Source: Deltaproteobacteria bacterium
GTDB taxonomy: Bacteria > Desulfobacterota > Desulfobulbia > Desulfobulbales > BM004
NCBI GenBank assembly: GCA_020346205.1
Contig: CP070776.1
Location: forward strand, 1,450,792 to 1,468,251
Reading direction: 5' to 3'
Length of the DNA stretch: 17,460 nt
Every line of letters starts with the position of its first letter. The first letter of the stretch is position 1. Positions 1 through 9,050 of the stretch are shown here, one piece after another. A program made the translations under genes and the position numbers. The notes under the pieces were generated by a model, which saw only the letters and a program-made list of their open reading frames with translations, ran no database searches and was not told the origin of the DNA.

Positions 1-966
1 TCTTTTCGGCAGGGTGACAGGATCAGGGCCCTGCTGCTTGATGTACGCCAGAGCGCCAGGGAACAGCAGCTTGTTTTGAGTCGCACCAATAATGATTTTC
101 TGGCAAAACTTTTTGATATGGAAGTTCCGGAAATTGCCGAAGGCATAGTTAAGATCATGGGGGTTAGCCGCGAGCCAGGTTTTCGTGCCAAGATAGCAGT
201 TTCCTCCAGCGAGTCTGATGTGGATCCTGTAGGAGCCTGTGTCGGCATGAAGGGATCCCGTGTGCAGAATGTAGTTCAGGAACTGCAGGGTGAAAGAATT
301 GATATAGTACCCTGGAGTCCGGATCCTGCAAAATTTGTATCCAGTGCCATGGCCCCGGCCGAGGTATCCATGGTTCTGGTTGACGAGGATAAAAAATCGC
401 TTATGGTGGTTGTCCCAGACGACCAGCTTTCACTGGCCATTGGGCGCCAGGGCCAGAATGTGCGTTTGGCCTCCAAACTGCTGGGCTGGAATATAGATGT
501 CAAGAGTGAATCCAGGTATGCCAAGCTGGAGGAGGAGGGCTATAGGTCGCTCCTAAATATTGAGGGCGTTGATGAAGGTTTGGCTGATATCCTTTATGAC
601 GGAGGATTTAGAGCTGCCGGCGATTTGAAAGGGATAAGTGTGAAAGAGTTGGAAAGCTTGAAGGGCATGAAGCCTGAACGTGCTGAAATGCTTGTTGAAG
701 CAATTGAGAACTATATGGAATCTGCAGAGGCTGAATCTCTTCTATCTGAGGAGGCTGAAGAGGCTGAAGCACAAGAAACTGAAGCTGCCGAGGAGACTCC
801 CAGTACAGATAAGGTCAGGGTATATGAACTGGCTAAAGAGGCTGGCATGAAGAGTACTGAGTTGGCGGATAAACTGATTGAGCTTGGCTACAATATAAAA
901 GGTTATAGCTCATCAGTGGATGGCGAGACTGCGGCTAAAATCCGGGATGAGGTTTTAAACCAGTAG
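1..966 (+). CDS. nusA: Transcription termination/antitermination factor NusA (5' truncated by the window) with an extra C-terminal IF2_N-type domain
   Basis: The frame is open from base 1, so the N-terminal domain and part of S1 lie outside the window; 321 codons are visible. NusA binds RNA polymerase and nascent RNA to control pausing, termination and antitermination. What is seen, numbering from the first visible codon: the end of the S1 domain leading into LVLSRT, KH1 with GACVGMKGSRVQ, KH2 with LAIGRQGQNVRLASKLLGW, then a helix-hairpin-helix region (about 180-240) and an acidic Glu/Ala linker. Codons 270-321 are unusual: KVRVYELAKEAG...ELADKLIELGYNIK matches the small domain at the start of IF2, encoded just downstream at 1283-1438 (34 of 52 positions identical by hand alignment). 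That domain is not part of the classical NusA layout. It is the first gene of the visible operon, with ylxR following closely. Confidence 0.96.
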   Translation, partial: SFRQGDRIRALLLDVRQSAREQQLVLSRTNNDFLAKLFDMEVPEIAEGIVKIMGVSREPGFRAKIAVSSSESDVDPVGACVGMKGSRVQNVVQELQGERIDIVPWSPDPAKFVSSAMAPAEVSMVLVDEDKKSLMVVVPDDQLSLAIGRQGQNVRLASKLLGWNIDVKSESRYAKLEEEGYRSLLNIEGVDEGLADILYDGGFRAAGDLKGISVKELESLKGMKPERAEMLVEAIENYMESAEAESLLSEEAEEAEAQETEAAEETPSTDKVRVYELAKEAGMKSTELADKLIELGYNIKGYSSSVDGETAAKIRDEVLNQ

Positions 967-1027
967 GGACTTCATAAAAATTTCGGATGCAAATATATGT
1001 ATGGGTTGGATAGGAAATTGGCAAGAT

Positions 1028-1276
1028 ATGAAAGTACAGCATATGCGGACTTGCCTGGGATGCCATAAACGGTTTCCCAAAAAACAGCTCATGAAATTTG
1101 TTTTAAATAAGGGAATGGTAATACATGACAGCAAAGGGACGGAGCATGGTCGTTCTGCCTATTGTTGTAACAATAAAAATTGTTTAGGTGTTTTTTTCAG
1201 GCATAAGAAGAAATTGTCCAGGGCCTTTAGGGTTCAGGACGGTCAAATTAGTTTTGAGTTGAAGGACTGGGAGTAA
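1028..1276 (+). CDS. ylxR: YlxR/RnpM family RNA-binding protein (DUF448)
   Basis: Small basic protein of 82 residues from the ATG at 1028. The family signature is present: RTCLGCHKRFPKKQLMKFV near the N-terminus, then GRSAYCC followed by a Cys-containing segment and a Lys-rich helix. YlxR proteins sit between nusA and infB in many bacteria, and the Bacillus member has been described as an RNase P modulator (RnpM); applying that role here is inference. The start is uncertain: ATGs at 1001, 1028 and 1043 are in frame and none has a well-spaced ribosome binding site (AGGA at 1012-1015 is 12 bases from 1028). Because the family motif begins near RTC, a short leader was preferred. The gene ends 3 bases before infB, and its last codons supply the GGGAG ribosome binding site for infB, suggesting translational coupling. 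Confidence 0.88.
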   Translation: MKVQHMRTCLGCHKRFPKKQLMKFVLNKGMVIHDSKGTEHGRSAYCCNNKNCLGVFFRHKKKLSRAFRVQDGQISFELKDWE

Positions 1277-1279
1277 AGA

Positions 1280-4027
1280 ATGAGCAAAATCAGGGTATAT
1301 GATTTAGCCAAAGAAGCCGGTATGGCAAGTAAAGAGCTGGCAGATAAACTTATCGACCTTGGCTATAACATAAAAAGTCATAGTTCAACGGTTGAAGATG
1401 AAGTTGCCGATGAGATTCGCAGAAACGTACTTGGTACTTTAGAAACCGAAGTTGTTGAAAAGCGGATCAGCACTAAAGGGCGGGCAACAATTATACGGAG
1501 GCGTTCGCAGACTGTTCGCCGGGCTGCCGAGACACCTGCCCCTGATGAAGAAGAGGTTGAAGCCCCTGCTGAAGAGAAGGAAGAGGCAGAGAAGCCTGCA
1601 GCAAAAAAACCTGCTGCTAAAAAGGCAAAAAAGAAAGTCACAAAGAAAAAGAAAGAAGAGAAAGCTGTTGTTGCCGAGGAACCTGTAGAGGAAGCTGCTG
1701 AACCGGTTTCACCTCTTGAGCCTGCTGAAGAAAAGGAAGCAGCCCTTGAACATGAAGCTGAAAAGCCTGCTGAAGAGGCAGAGTCGGAAGAGAAGGCTGC
1801 AGAGCAACCGGTAGCTGAGGAAGAAAAGAAAAAAGAAGAAAAGCCAAAGGCCAAGGCAGTGAAGCGTATTGTGCCTCCCCGGAAAGGACTGGCCAAGGTT
1901 ATCAAGAAAGCGGCAATACAGGTACCGGAAGAAGAGCCGAAAAAACCTGGACGGCCGGCAAAAGGAAAAGCAAAAGCAAAAGCAGTTTCTGCTGTTGTGC
2001 CTCTCGATATAAAACCAGGTGAAGAGAAAGGTGAAGATGAACCCCGCACCGGCAAAGGCAAGAAAAAGGGAAAAAGGCTGGTCCAGTTTCGATCTGAGCA
2101 AGAACAAAGGGGAGAACGTTTTAAGAAGGGATTCGGCGGTAAGCGCAAAGACCGGAGAGGGTTTGGTGCAGACGATGATTATGAATATGGTCCCCGTGGC
2201 GCCAGAGGGCCAAAAGGCAAGAAGAAAAAAGCAGAGCCGACTCCTCCGCCTGCAGAGACCAAGGCGATTAAGAAGAGAATCAAGGTTTTTGAAACCATCA
2301 GTGTCGGAGATTTGTCACACAGGATGTCTGTGAAGGTAAACCAGGTTATTGCAAAGCTTATGGGGCTTGGTGTCATGGCGACGGTAAACCAGATTCTGGA
2401 TATTGATACAGCCACACTTGTAGCTTCTGATTTTGGCTACGAAGTAGAACAGGGCCTCACCGATGAGATAAATGTAATGCAGTTGGAGGAGCAGGAGCAG
2501 GAAGTAGGCGGTGATGCATTGCCCAGGCCTCCTGTTGTCACTGTAATGGGGCATGTTGACCATGGAAAGACATCCATCCTGGACTCGATCCGGAAAACTG
2601 ATGTTGCTCTCGGCGAAGCAGGAGGCATTACACAGCATATTGGAGCCTACTATGTCCGTTCCAGTGAAGGAGATGTGGTATTTCTTGATACTCCAGGCCA
2701 CGCTGCCTTCACTGAAATGAGATCTCGTGGTGCCCAGGTAACTGATGTTGTTGTTCTTGTCGTTGCAGCCGATGACGGGGTTAAGGACCAGACCAAGGAG
2801 GCAATCAACCATGCCCAGGCTGCTCAAGTGCCAATTGTGGTAGCGGTTAACAAGATCGATAAGGCTGATGCCGATCCCATGCGAGTTCAAAGAGAGCTTG
2901 CTGAACTGGGATTGGTGCCTGAAGATTGGGGCGGTGATGTCATCTACTGCGAAACTTCCGCTAAAAAGGGTACAGGCATAGAGGACCTGTTAAATAATAT
3001 TCTTCTGCAGGCAGAAGTCCTGGAACTCAAGGCAAATCCGACCCGTAAGGCTCGCGGCAGGGTTGTTGAAGCTCAGCTCCATAAGGGGAGGGGGCCCGTT
3101 GCCACTGTTCTGGTACAGGAGGGCACTCTTCACCTTGGCGAACCAATAGTTATCGGCCAGCATTCTGGTAAGGTCAGGACCCTTACAAATGATAAGGGAG
3201 AACAGATCAAAGAAGCTGGTCCTGCTACACCGATTGAGATCCAGGGCCTTTCCGGCGTTCCCCAGGCAGGCGATGAATTTATAGTGGTCAGAGATGAGAA
3301 AATGGCCAAGAACGTCAGTGCCTCTAGACAGCTTAAGGCCAGGGAAATTGAACTGGCTTCTTCGTCAAAGATTTCGTTGGATAAACTGTTTGAGCAGGTG
3401 AAATTGGGAGATGTCAAGGAACTTCGTGTAGTTTTGCGCTCTGATGTACAGGGCACCCTCGAGGCCTTCAGAAAAGCAATTGAAGAGCTCAGCACAGATG
3501 AGATCAAGGTAAGAATTCTGCATGAGGGAACAGGTACTATTACAGAATCAGATGTGCTGCTTGCTTCCGCTTCCGATGCAATTATCATCGGCTTTAACGT
3601 CAGGCCGCCTGTAAAAGTAAAGGAACTGGCCGGGAAGGAAAAGGTAGATATCAGATTTTATGATGTCATTTACCATGCCCTTGACGACATTAAGAAAGCC
3701 ATGGTCGGACTCCTTGAGCCCGAATTTGAAGAAGCGGTTATAGGCAGTGCTGAAGTGCGGGAAACCTTTCAAGTGCCAAAAGTTGGGACAATTGCCGGCA
3801 GTTATGTCATAGATGGCAAGGTGGCGCGCAATGCCAAGGTAAGAGTCCTGCGTGACGGTGTTGTCATTTATACCGGGCAGATGGGTTCATTAAAACGCTT
3901 CAAAGATGATGCCAAGGAAGTAGCTAGCGGTTACGAGTGCGGTATAGGCATAGAAAATTTCAATGACATTAAAGTCGGAGACATTATCGAAGCCTTTATT
4001 ATGGAAGAGGTAGAAGCCAGCCTGTAA
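1280..4027 (+). CDS. infB: Translation initiation factor IF-2
   Basis: GTPase of 915 residues that places initiator fMet-tRNA on the 30S subunit and promotes 50S joining. Layout: an N-terminal IF2_N domain (about 1-52), a long Lys/Glu/Ala/Pro low-complexity linker (about 60-330), a second IF2_N domain (about 334-390), then the GTPase core. The G motifs are intact: GHVDHGKT at 424-431, DTPGH at 470-474, NKID at 524-527 and SAK from 560. Switch I reads [10 protein letters not shown]. Domains II, III and the tRNA-binding C2 region follow, ending at 4025-4027. The start ATG has GGGAG at 1269-1273, inside the end of ylxR. The first domain is a close relative of the one at the end of NusA. The linker makes the protein longer than compact IF2 forms, but such charged linkers are common in this factor. 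Confidence 0.98.
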   Translation: MSKIRVYDLAKEAGMASKELADKLIDLGYNIKSHSSTVEDEVADEIRRNVLGTLETEVVEKRISTKGRATIIRRRSQTVRRAAETPAPDEEEVEAPAEEKEEAEKPAAKKPAAKKAKKKVTKKKKEEKAVVAEEPVEEAAEPVSPLEPAEEKEAALEHEAEKPAEEAESEEKAAEQPVAEEEKKKEEKPKAKAVKRIVPPRKGLAKVIKKAAIQVPEEEPKKPGRPAKGKAKAKAVSAVVPLDIKPGEEKGEDEPRTGKGKKKGKRLVQFRSEQEQRGERFKKGFGGKRKDRRGFGADDDYEYGPRGARGPKGKKKKAEPTPPPAETKAIKKRIKVFETISVGDLSHRMSVKVNQVIAKLMGLGVMATVNQILDIDTATLVASDFGYEVEQGLTDEINVMQLEEQEQEVGGDALPRPPVVTVMGHVDHGKTSILDSIRKTDVALGEAGGITQHIGAYYVRSSEGDVVFLDTPGHAAFTEMRSRGAQVTDVVVLVVAADDGVKDQTKEAINHAQAAQVPIVVAVNKIDKADADPMRVQRELAELGLVPEDWGGDVIYCETSAKKGTGIEDLLNNILLQAEVLELKANPTRKARGRVVEAQLHKGRGPVATVLVQEGTLHLGEPIVIGQHSGKVRTLTNDKGEQIKEAGPATPIEIQGLSGVPQAGDEFIVVRDEKMAKNVSASRQLKAREIELASSSKISLDKLFEQVKLGDVKELRVVLRSDVQGTLEAFRKAIEELSTDEIKVRILHEGTGTITESDVLLASASDAIIIGFNVRPPVKVKELAGKEKVDIRFYDVIYHALDDIKKAMVGLLEPEFEEAVIGSAEVRETFQVPKVGTIAGSYVIDGKVARNAKVRVLRDGVVIYTGQMGSLKRFKDDAKEVASGYECGIGIENFNDIKVGDIIEAFIMEEVEASL

Positions 4028-4065
4028 GAATTGTTATTGTGGCTCTGGCACAGAAGGACAAAGGA

Positions 4066-4485
4066 ATGATGGCTCTACACCCGAAAAAAAGTTTATACCC
4101 CTTTGGTAGAGAAGCTGCAGGAAATAAGCGGCCGAAGCGGATTGCAGATATGATAAAGAACGAGATCGCTCTTCTCCTGCTAAGCAAGGTCAAAGACCCT
4201 CGGTTGGCAAATGTGAGTATAGTTACCGCTGAGGTAACCAGAGATTTACGCAAGGCGATTGTTTATTATAGTGTTTTGGGAGATGACATGCAGATACAAA
4301 AAGCTGCTGAAGGACTGAACCGTGCCAAAGGCTTCATACGCAGTCATCTTGCCCGGGAACTTGGCATGCGGGCTACCCCGGAACTGGTTTTTAAGCATGA
4401 TCTTTCCATGGCCCATCAAGAGGAGATGGAAAGGTTGCTGAAGGAGATACACATTGAGTCAGACCCCTCCGAAACAGGCTCCTAG
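4066..4485 (+). CDS. rbfA: Ribosome-binding factor A
   Basis: RbfA is a small KH-like protein that binds the 30S subunit and assists late 16S rRNA maturation, notably of the 5' helix. The product has 139 residues from the ATG at 4066. Family features seen: RPKRIADMIKNEIALLLL near the N-terminus, KVKDPRLANVSIVTAEVTRDLRKAIVYYSV across the KH-like core, and RSHLARELGMRATPELVFKHD near the C-terminus. The frame extends upstream to a GTG at 4039, but AGAAGGA at 4052-4058 is correctly spaced for 4066, so the shorter form is preferred. A second ATG at 4069 is also possible. Its 3' end overlaps nrnA by 32 bases, and its own codons contain the nrnA ribosome binding site, so the two are probably translationally coupled. 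Confidence 0.93.
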   Translation: MMALHPKKSLYPFGREAAGNKRPKRIADMIKNEIALLLLSKVKDPRLANVSIVTAEVTRDLRKAIVYYSVLGDDMQIQKAAEGLNRAKGFIRSHLARELGMRATPELVFKHDLSMAHQEEMERLLKEIHIESDPSETGS

Positions 4486-5455
4486 CCAGGTCACCGAAGC
4501 ATTGCGCCAGGCGGATAATGTTCTTATTGCCAGCCATGTGTTTCCGGATGGCGATGCCCTGGGTTCGCAATTGGCGCTTGGGGAAATTTTGGAGTCTTTA
4601 GGAAAGAAGGTATATTACTATTGTGAAGAATTTGTTTCGACAATGTATGAGTTTATGCCGGGTACAGAAAAGCTCAAGAGTGATATACCAGATATATCGG
4701 TTTTAGACGCAGCAGTTGCAGTAGACTGTGGTGACCGTTACAGGCTTGGCAATGAGGTGGATGCCCTGTTGCAGATACATCCGTTCATTGTCATAGATCA
4801 TCATGCTGGACACAGGGATTTTGGAGATATAAGCTGGGTTGAAGCAGACCGCTCCTCGACTGCGGAAATGGTTTTTGACCTGGCCCAGGCGCTTCATGCT
4901 GATATCTCATACAATGCGGCCTATTGCCTCTATACTGCAATAGTTTCGGACAGCGGTTCTTTTAAATATGAGTCAACTTCAGCCTATACATTCCATGTTG
5001 CCAGTAGTTTATTGAGCCGTGGAGTGGTGCCGTCAGAAGTTGCAGGGAAACTGTTTGACAACTATTCAGTGAACCGCCTGCGCCTGCTGGAGAAAGTACT
5101 CGGCTCACTGGAGCTTTATGCCGGTGGACAGGTAGCAGTTATTTCTGCTGCGGATGAAATGTTTAAGGCAACCGGGGCCAAACGGGAGGATACAGAAGAA
5201 TTTATCAACTTGCCCCGAGCACTTCGTTCGGTTAAAGTTGCCGTTTTTTTAAAGGAAACACTTGATGGATATATCAAGGTCAGCCTCAGAGCCAAGGGAG
5301 GATGTGATGTCTCCCAGGTGGCTGCGAAGTATGGCGGCGGCGGACATAGAAATGCTGCCGGCTATAGAGCAGAAGGCAAAACCATAGATGAAGTAAGGGA
5401 CGTACTTCTGCACGAGCTTAAACGACGGCTGAAGTCGAGATGGCCTGCTGAATAG
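4454..5455 (+). CDS. nrnA: Bifunctional oligoribonuclease / PAP phosphatase (DHH-DHHA1 phosphoesterase)
   Basis: Protein of 333 residues in the DHH family. NrnA-type enzymes degrade nano-RNA oligonucleotides to mononucleotides and remove the 3' phosphate from pAp; they act in the cytoplasm with a divalent metal, probably Mn. Motifs seen: SHVFPDGDALGS at 27-38 (motif I), VDCGDR at 90-95 (motif II), DHHAGH from 115 (DHH motif), and the DHHA1 glycine motif GGGGHRNAAGY from 294. The start is TTG at 4454, chosen because AAGGAG at 4441-4446 lies 7 bases upstream and no in-frame ATG precedes the motifs. The gene overlaps rbfA and is followed 8 bases later by truB, matching the common rbfA-nrnA-truB order. 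Assignment to NrnA rather than RecJ or a cyclic-dinucleotide phosphodiesterase rests on length, the lack of extra domains, and context. Confidence 0.93.
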   Translation: MSQTPPKQAPSQVTEALRQADNVLIASHVFPDGDALGSQLALGEILESLGKKVYYYCEEFVSTMYEFMPGTEKLKSDIPDISVLDAAVAVDCGDRYRLGNEVDALLQIHPFIVIDHHAGHRDFGDISWVEADRSSTAEMVFDLAQALHADISYNAAYCLYTAIVSDSGSFKYESTSAYTFHVASSLLSRGVVPSEVAGKLFDNYSVNRLRLLEKVLGSLELYAGGQVAVISAADEMFKATGAKREDTEEFINLPRALRSVKVAVFLKETLDGYIKVSLRAKGGCDVSQVAAKYGGGGHRNAAGYRAEGKTIDEVRDVLLHELKRRLKSRWPAE

Positions 5456-5463
5456 GAATATCC

Positions 5464-6288
5464 TTGATAGTTATGATGGTAATTGAAGCAGATAATTCAC
5501 AAGATCAACAGCCGAAAAAGAGCAGCTATACCTTATCCGGGGAGAGTGTGACATCTTTGCCGGAAGGGGTTTACCCTGTAAGCAAACCGGAAGGGTTCTC
5601 ATCTTTTCGTATGGTACAGCAGCTGCGGCGGATATTGGGCATTAAAAAGGTCGGCCATACAGGCACCCTTGATCCCTTTGCCTCAGGTGTACTCGTTCTT
5701 TGTGCCGGAAGGCCGGCGACCAAGCTAATCCCGCAGTTGATGGATGGTGACAAGGAATACGTGGCAACCGTGCAATTGGGAGTTATCACTGATACCCAGG
5801 ATCCAGAAGGAAGAGTTGTTGAGAAGCGGCCCGTGGGTAATATAACCCAAAGTGATATTGCTGAGTGCCTGGCACGATTTACAGGAGAGCTAATGCAGAC
5901 GCCGCCTGCCTATTCTGCTTTGAAACACAAGGGAAAGCCTTTGTACTATTATGCCCGCAAGGGTATCGAGGTGGTAAAGGAACCGCGTTTGATAATAATT
6001 AAGGAACTGCAGTTTCTGGACCGGGACAGGGAGACGTTAACATTGAAGGTTACCTGCTCCAAGGGTACCTATATCAGGACACTTGCGGCTGACATTGGTG
6101 AGTTTTTAGGGTGCGGAGCGTATCTGCGTAAACTCGTAAGAACACGAAATGGTTTCTTTTCTATGGATGAAACCCTATCTGGGGAGAAATTGTTTTTAAA
6201 GGAATTTGACAGAACGTTGCTTGATACACACCGAATATCGGTGGATTCAGTTAAGGAATTACTTGCCGGCAACAGAGAAAATAATTAA
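5464..6288 (+). CDS. truB: tRNA pseudouridine(55) synthase
   Basis: TruB converts U55 in the T-loop of tRNAs to pseudouridine. The product has 274 residues from TTG at 5464. Motifs seen: GVYPVSKPEGFSSF, the catalytic loop GHTGTLDPFASGVL with the nucleophilic Asp at residue 70, KEYVATVQLG, PPAYSALKHKGKPLYYYARKG and CSKGTYIRTLAADIG. The first 35 or so residues form a polar extension ahead of the usual family N-terminus. Start choice is uncertain: AGGAA at 5454-5458 is 5 bases from TTG 5464 but 14 from ATG 5473, so TTG is preferred. It sits 8 bases after nrnA and is followed by a 114-base spacer before rpsO. The C-terminus is short and no PUA domain is obvious, as in many non-enteric TruB proteins. 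Confidence 0.95.
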   Translation: MIVMMVIEADNSQDQQPKKSSYTLSGESVTSLPEGVYPVSKPEGFSSFRMVQQLRRILGIKKVGHTGTLDPFASGVLVLCAGRPATKLIPQLMDGDKEYVATVQLGVITDTQDPEGRVVEKRPVGNITQSDIAECLARFTGELMQTPPAYSALKHKGKPLYYYARKGIEVVKEPRLIIIKELQFLDRDRETLTLKVTCSKGTYIRTLAADIGEFLGCGAYLRKLVRTRNGFFSMDETLSGEKLFLKEFDRTLLDTHRISVDSVKELLAGNRENN

Positions 6289-6402
6289 TGAGGAAAATAA
6301 GGCTGGCAGGGAAGTCACTCGGGTATGCCACTCAGAATGTTACCTGAAATGATGATACCTGGTACAACCAGCATTTTTGAAACAAATGATAGGAGGATAG
6401 TT

Positions 6403-6672
6403 GTGGCACAGCAAGCAGAGAAGAAAAATGAAATTATTGAAAAATTTAAAACACACGATAACGACACCGGTTCATCAGAAGTGCAGATTGCACTGCTGAG
6501 TGAACGGATCAGCTACCTGACGGAACATTTCAAGGTCCATAAGAAGGACCACCATTCCCGCCGAGGGTTATTGAAGCTCGTCGGTCAGAGGAGAAGGCTT
6601 CTGCAGTACTTGAAGCAGAAGGATATTTCCAAGTATCGTGCCATAATTCAAGAACTTGGAATCCGCAAGTAG
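6403..6672 (+). CDS. rpsO: 30S ribosomal protein S15
   Basis: S15 is a primary 16S rRNA-binding protein of the 30S platform and contributes to a bridge to the 50S subunit. The product has exactly 89 residues from the GTG at 6403, the standard family length. The start is fixed by AGGAGG at 6391-6396, 6 bases upstream; the longer open frame from 6325 is rejected. Conserved segments seen: [49 protein letters not shown] and Y..II..LGIRK at the end. In other bacteria S15 represses its own mRNA by binding the leader. The 114-base spacer upstream holds only short hairpins (for example CTGG/CCAG at 6359-6371), so no specific regulator is claimed here. Confidence 0.97.
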   Translation: MAQQAEKKNEIIEKFKTHDNDTGSSEVQIALLSERISYLTEHFKVHKKDHHSRRGLLKLVGQRRRLLQYLKQKDISKYRAIIQELGIRK

Positions 6673-6673
6673 G

Positions 6674-6830
6674 CGGAAAGAAAGGTTCAGCTGTCGCGCT
6701 ACGCCTTTCCGGTTGCAATAGTTCCTGCAGTTCAGGTTTATCCTGGGCTTTGAAAACAATTCCGGCTGGAAAGAGATGCTCGAGGTAAAACATTCAGGTT
6801 GAAGCGAGTATGGCCCTTGCCATGGGCAAG
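6674..6830 (+). promoter_or_regulatory. rpsO-pnp spacer with two hairpins, candidate pnp leader structures
   Basis: The 201-base spacer between rpsO and pnp holds no gene. Two inverted repeats are visible: CGGAAAG at 6674-6680 with CTTTCCG at 6705-6711 (an inner register GAAAGG/CCTTTC is also possible), and CTTGCC at 6816-6821 with GGCAAG at 6825-6830 around a 3-base loop. Neither is followed by a T run, so they are not intrinsic terminators. In enteric bacteria a pnp leader hairpin is cut by RNase III and PNPase then represses its own synthesis. A similar role here is an inference from position only. Confidence 0.3.
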
Positions 6831-6873
6831 AAATTGCAGCGCTTGTAGCTGAAACAAATCAGAAGGAGAATAC

Positions 6874-8964
6874 ATGTATAAAAAAGTTGAAGCCGAAATC
6901 GGTGGCAGAACTCTGACCATCGAAAGCGGCAAAATGGCCAGACAGGCAAATGGTTCGGTTCTGGTCACTTATGATGAAACCGTGGTGCTGGTAACGGCAA
7001 CCGCTGCCAAGGAAAACAAACCGGATATGGGATTTTTGCCCTTGACCATCGAATATCAGGAGAGATTTTATTCGGTAGGCCGGATTCCTGGTAGTTTTTT
7101 CCGACGCGAAATCGGCAGGCCGACTGAAAAGGAAACCTTGACCTGCAGAATTATAGACAGGCCATTACGGCCTTTATTTGCAGAAGGCTGGATGACGGAG
7201 ACACAGGTGATTGCTACAGTGCTTTCCGCTGATCAGCAAAATGACCCGGATATCCTGGCCATGGTCGGTGCCTCCGCAGCGCTTTCAGTTTCAGATATAC
7301 CTTTCCAGGGCCCCATTGCCGGGGTGAGGGTTGGCTATATTGATGGTCAATATGTAGTAAACCCCACCAAGGATCAACTGGAAGTATCGGGCATGGAGAT
7401 CGTTGTTGCAGGGACCCGTGACGCCGTAGTCATGGTTGAGGGCGGAGCTGACAGCCTGTCCGAAGAGATAGTCATGGAGGGTATTTTTTATGGACACCAA
7501 CAGCTGCAGATACTCCTTGATATGCAGGAGGAACTGCAGAGCGTCCTCGGCAAACCTAAGCGACAGGTTGAAATACTTGAAGCCGACGAAGCTTTGACCA
7601 GGAAGGTTGAAGAGGTGGCTGCTGCCGGAATGGCAGAGGTAATAACCACAGTTGACAAAATGGAGCGCGGCCGGGTCTATGATGATTTGAAGGCCCGGGT
7701 TGTTGCCGAGCTGGAAGACGAGAAAGAAGATTGTGCCAATGAAGTAAAAGACCTGCTGGGTGATCTTAAGAAAAAAATGATGCGCGATAAAATTGTTTTT
7801 GAAAAGTCCCGCATCGACGGCAGGGCCTTTAACGAGGTGCGCCCCATTACCTGCGAGGTTGGCTGCCTGCCCCGGACCCATGGCTCAGCCCTGTTTACCA
7901 GAGGCGAGACACAGGCCATAGTGACAGCTACTCTTGGCAGTGAAGGTGATGAGCAGAGGGTTGAAACACTGGATGGTATGTCGTTTAAACAATTTATGCT
8001 GCATTATAACTTTCCGCCATTCTGTGTCGGAGAAGTACGATTCATGCGTGGTCCGAGCCGGCGGGATATCGGTCATGGTGCACTGGCGGAACGCGGCATC
8101 AGTGCAGTTCTGCCCTCGGCCGAGAAATTTCCGTATACCATGAGAATTGTTTCCGATGTCCTTGAATCAAACGGTTCTTCATCCATGGCAACTGTCTGCG
8201 GTGCCAGCCTGGCCCTGATGGATGGAGGTGTCCCGGTCAAGAATCCGGTATCAGGTATTGCAATGGGATTGATTCAGGAGGGAGATGAAGTTGTAATACT
8301 TTCTGATATCCTTGGTGATGAAGACCATCTGGGTGATATGGATTTTAAGGTGGTGGGAACTTCTGAAGGAATTACCTCGCTGCAGATGGATATCAAGATA
8401 AGTGGTGTGACCAGGGAAATCATGAGCAAAGCTCTTGAACAGGCCAAGGAGGGCCGGCTGCATATTCTTGGCAAAATGCAGGAAGCAATTGCAGAGCCCA
8501 GGGCCGATATTGCCCCCCATGCACCGAAATTTTTTACGGTTAAAATTAATCCTGATAAGATCCGTGACATCATCGGCCCTGGCGGAAAAATCATTAAAGG
8601 ACTCAGCACTGAGTTCGATGCCAAAATTGAAGTCGACGATGATGGCAATGTAAAAGTATTTACCCCAAGTGGTGATATTGCTGAAAAATTGCTTGCCCGC
8701 ATTGAAGATATTACTGAGGAAGCCAAGGTTGGCAAGATCTACGATGGCATTGTAAAGACCATCAAGGATTTTGGAGCGTTTGTTGAGATCCTTCCTGGCA
8801 CAGACGGCCTGGTCCACATCTCTGAACTGGCAGATCACAGGGTAGGTAAGGTGACTGATATCCTGAAAGAGGGCGATGCAGTCAAGGTCAAGGTTTTGGA
8901 AATTGACAGCCGTGGCAAGATCAGGCTGAGCCGTAAAGCAGCACTAGCTGAAGAAGTCAAATGA
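6874..8964 (+). CDS. pnp: Polyribonucleotide nucleotidyltransferase (PNPase)
   Basis: PNPase degrades RNA 3' to 5' by phosphorolysis and forms the core of RNA-decay complexes as a trimer. The product has 696 residues, normal for the family. Domains in order: first RNase PH domain (about 10-145), an all-helical domain, the second, catalytic RNase PH domain (about 310-540), KH (about 550-610, with GPGGK at 568-572) and S1 (about 620-690, [20 protein letters not shown]). The catalytic loop [15 protein letters not shown] carries Asp482 and Asp488, with the six-residue spacing of Asp486 and Asp492 of the E. coli enzyme. [19 protein letters not shown] is also conserved. The start ATG follows AGAAGGAG at ideal spacing. 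The rpsO-pnp pairing is widely conserved, and an intrinsic terminator closes the operon just after the stop. Confidence 0.98.
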   Translation: MYKKVEAEIGGRTLTIESGKMARQANGSVLVTYDETVVLVTATAAKENKPDMGFLPLTIEYQERFYSVGRIPGSFFRREIGRPTEKETLTCRIIDRPLRPLFAEGWMTETQVIATVLSADQQNDPDILAMVGASAALSVSDIPFQGPIAGVRVGYIDGQYVVNPTKDQLEVSGMEIVVAGTRDAVVMVEGGADSLSEEIVMEGIFYGHQQLQILLDMQEELQSVLGKPKRQVEILEADEALTRKVEEVAAAGMAEVITTVDKMERGRVYDDLKARVVAELEDEKEDCANEVKDLLGDLKKKMMRDKIVFEKSRIDGRAFNEVRPITCEVGCLPRTHGSALFTRGETQAIVTATLGSEGDEQRVETLDGMSFKQFMLHYNFPPFCVGEVRFMRGPSRRDIGHGALAERGISAVLPSAEKFPYTMRIVSDVLESNGSSSMATVCGASLALMDGGVPVKNPVSGIAMGLIQEGDEVVILSDILGDEDHLGDMDFKVVGTSEGITSLQMDIKISGVTREIMSKALEQAKEGRLHILGKMQEAIAEPRADIAPHAPKFFTVKINPDKIRDIIGPGGKIIKGLSTEFDAKIEVDDDGNVKVFTPSGDIAEKLLARIEDITEEAKVGKIYDGIVKTIKDFGAFVEILPGTDGLVHISELADHRVGKVTDILKEGDAVKVKVLEIDSRGKIRLSRKAALAEEVK

Positions 8965-8974
8965 TCCAATTATA

Positions 8975-9020
8975 GCAGGGGGCTTAAGATAAAATTTCAA
9001 AAAGCCCCTTGCTTTTATTT
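8975..9020 (+). terminator. Intrinsic terminator after pnp
   Basis: GCAGGGGGCTT at 8975-8985 pairs with AAGCCCCTTGC at 9002-9012 (11 bp, one G-U pair) around a 16-base A/T-rich loop, followed by TTTTATTT at 9013-9020. It starts 10 bases after the pnp stop and probably ends the nusA-pnp operon. Confidence 0.88.
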
Positions 9021-9045
9021 GAGACACTCGTCTCAACTCTTTTTT
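9019..9045 (+). terminator. Second terminator-like hairpin directly upstream of the M16 peptidase start
   Basis: TTGAGAC at 9019-9025 and GTCTCAA at 9030-9036 form a perfect 7-bp stem with a 4-base loop, followed by CTC and six T residues (9040-9045). It abuts the T tract of the first terminator and lies 5 bases before the peptidase ATG. It could be a backup terminator or a leader hairpin that limits expression of the next gene. Confidence 0.5.
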
Positions 9046-9050
9046 ATCGC

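Noticed and set aside
1378..2148. A 256-codon minus-strand open frame rich in Ser, Phe and Ala opposite infB
   Set aside because: It is the antisense of the Lys/Glu/Ala linker, where stop codons are rare on the opposite strand. It has no family motifs and no start signal.
4039..4065. GTG start for RbfA
   Set aside because: No ribosome binding site is seen there, whereas AGAAGGA precedes ATG 4066 at the correct spacing.
6325..6402. In-frame extension of S15
   Set aside because: AGGAGG at 6391-6396 places the start at GTG 6403 and gives the exact family length of 89 residues.
7291..8838. Several long minus-strand frames opposite pnp (up to 196 codons)
   Set aside because: They are shadows of the pnp coding sequence, with no start signals or recognisable domains.
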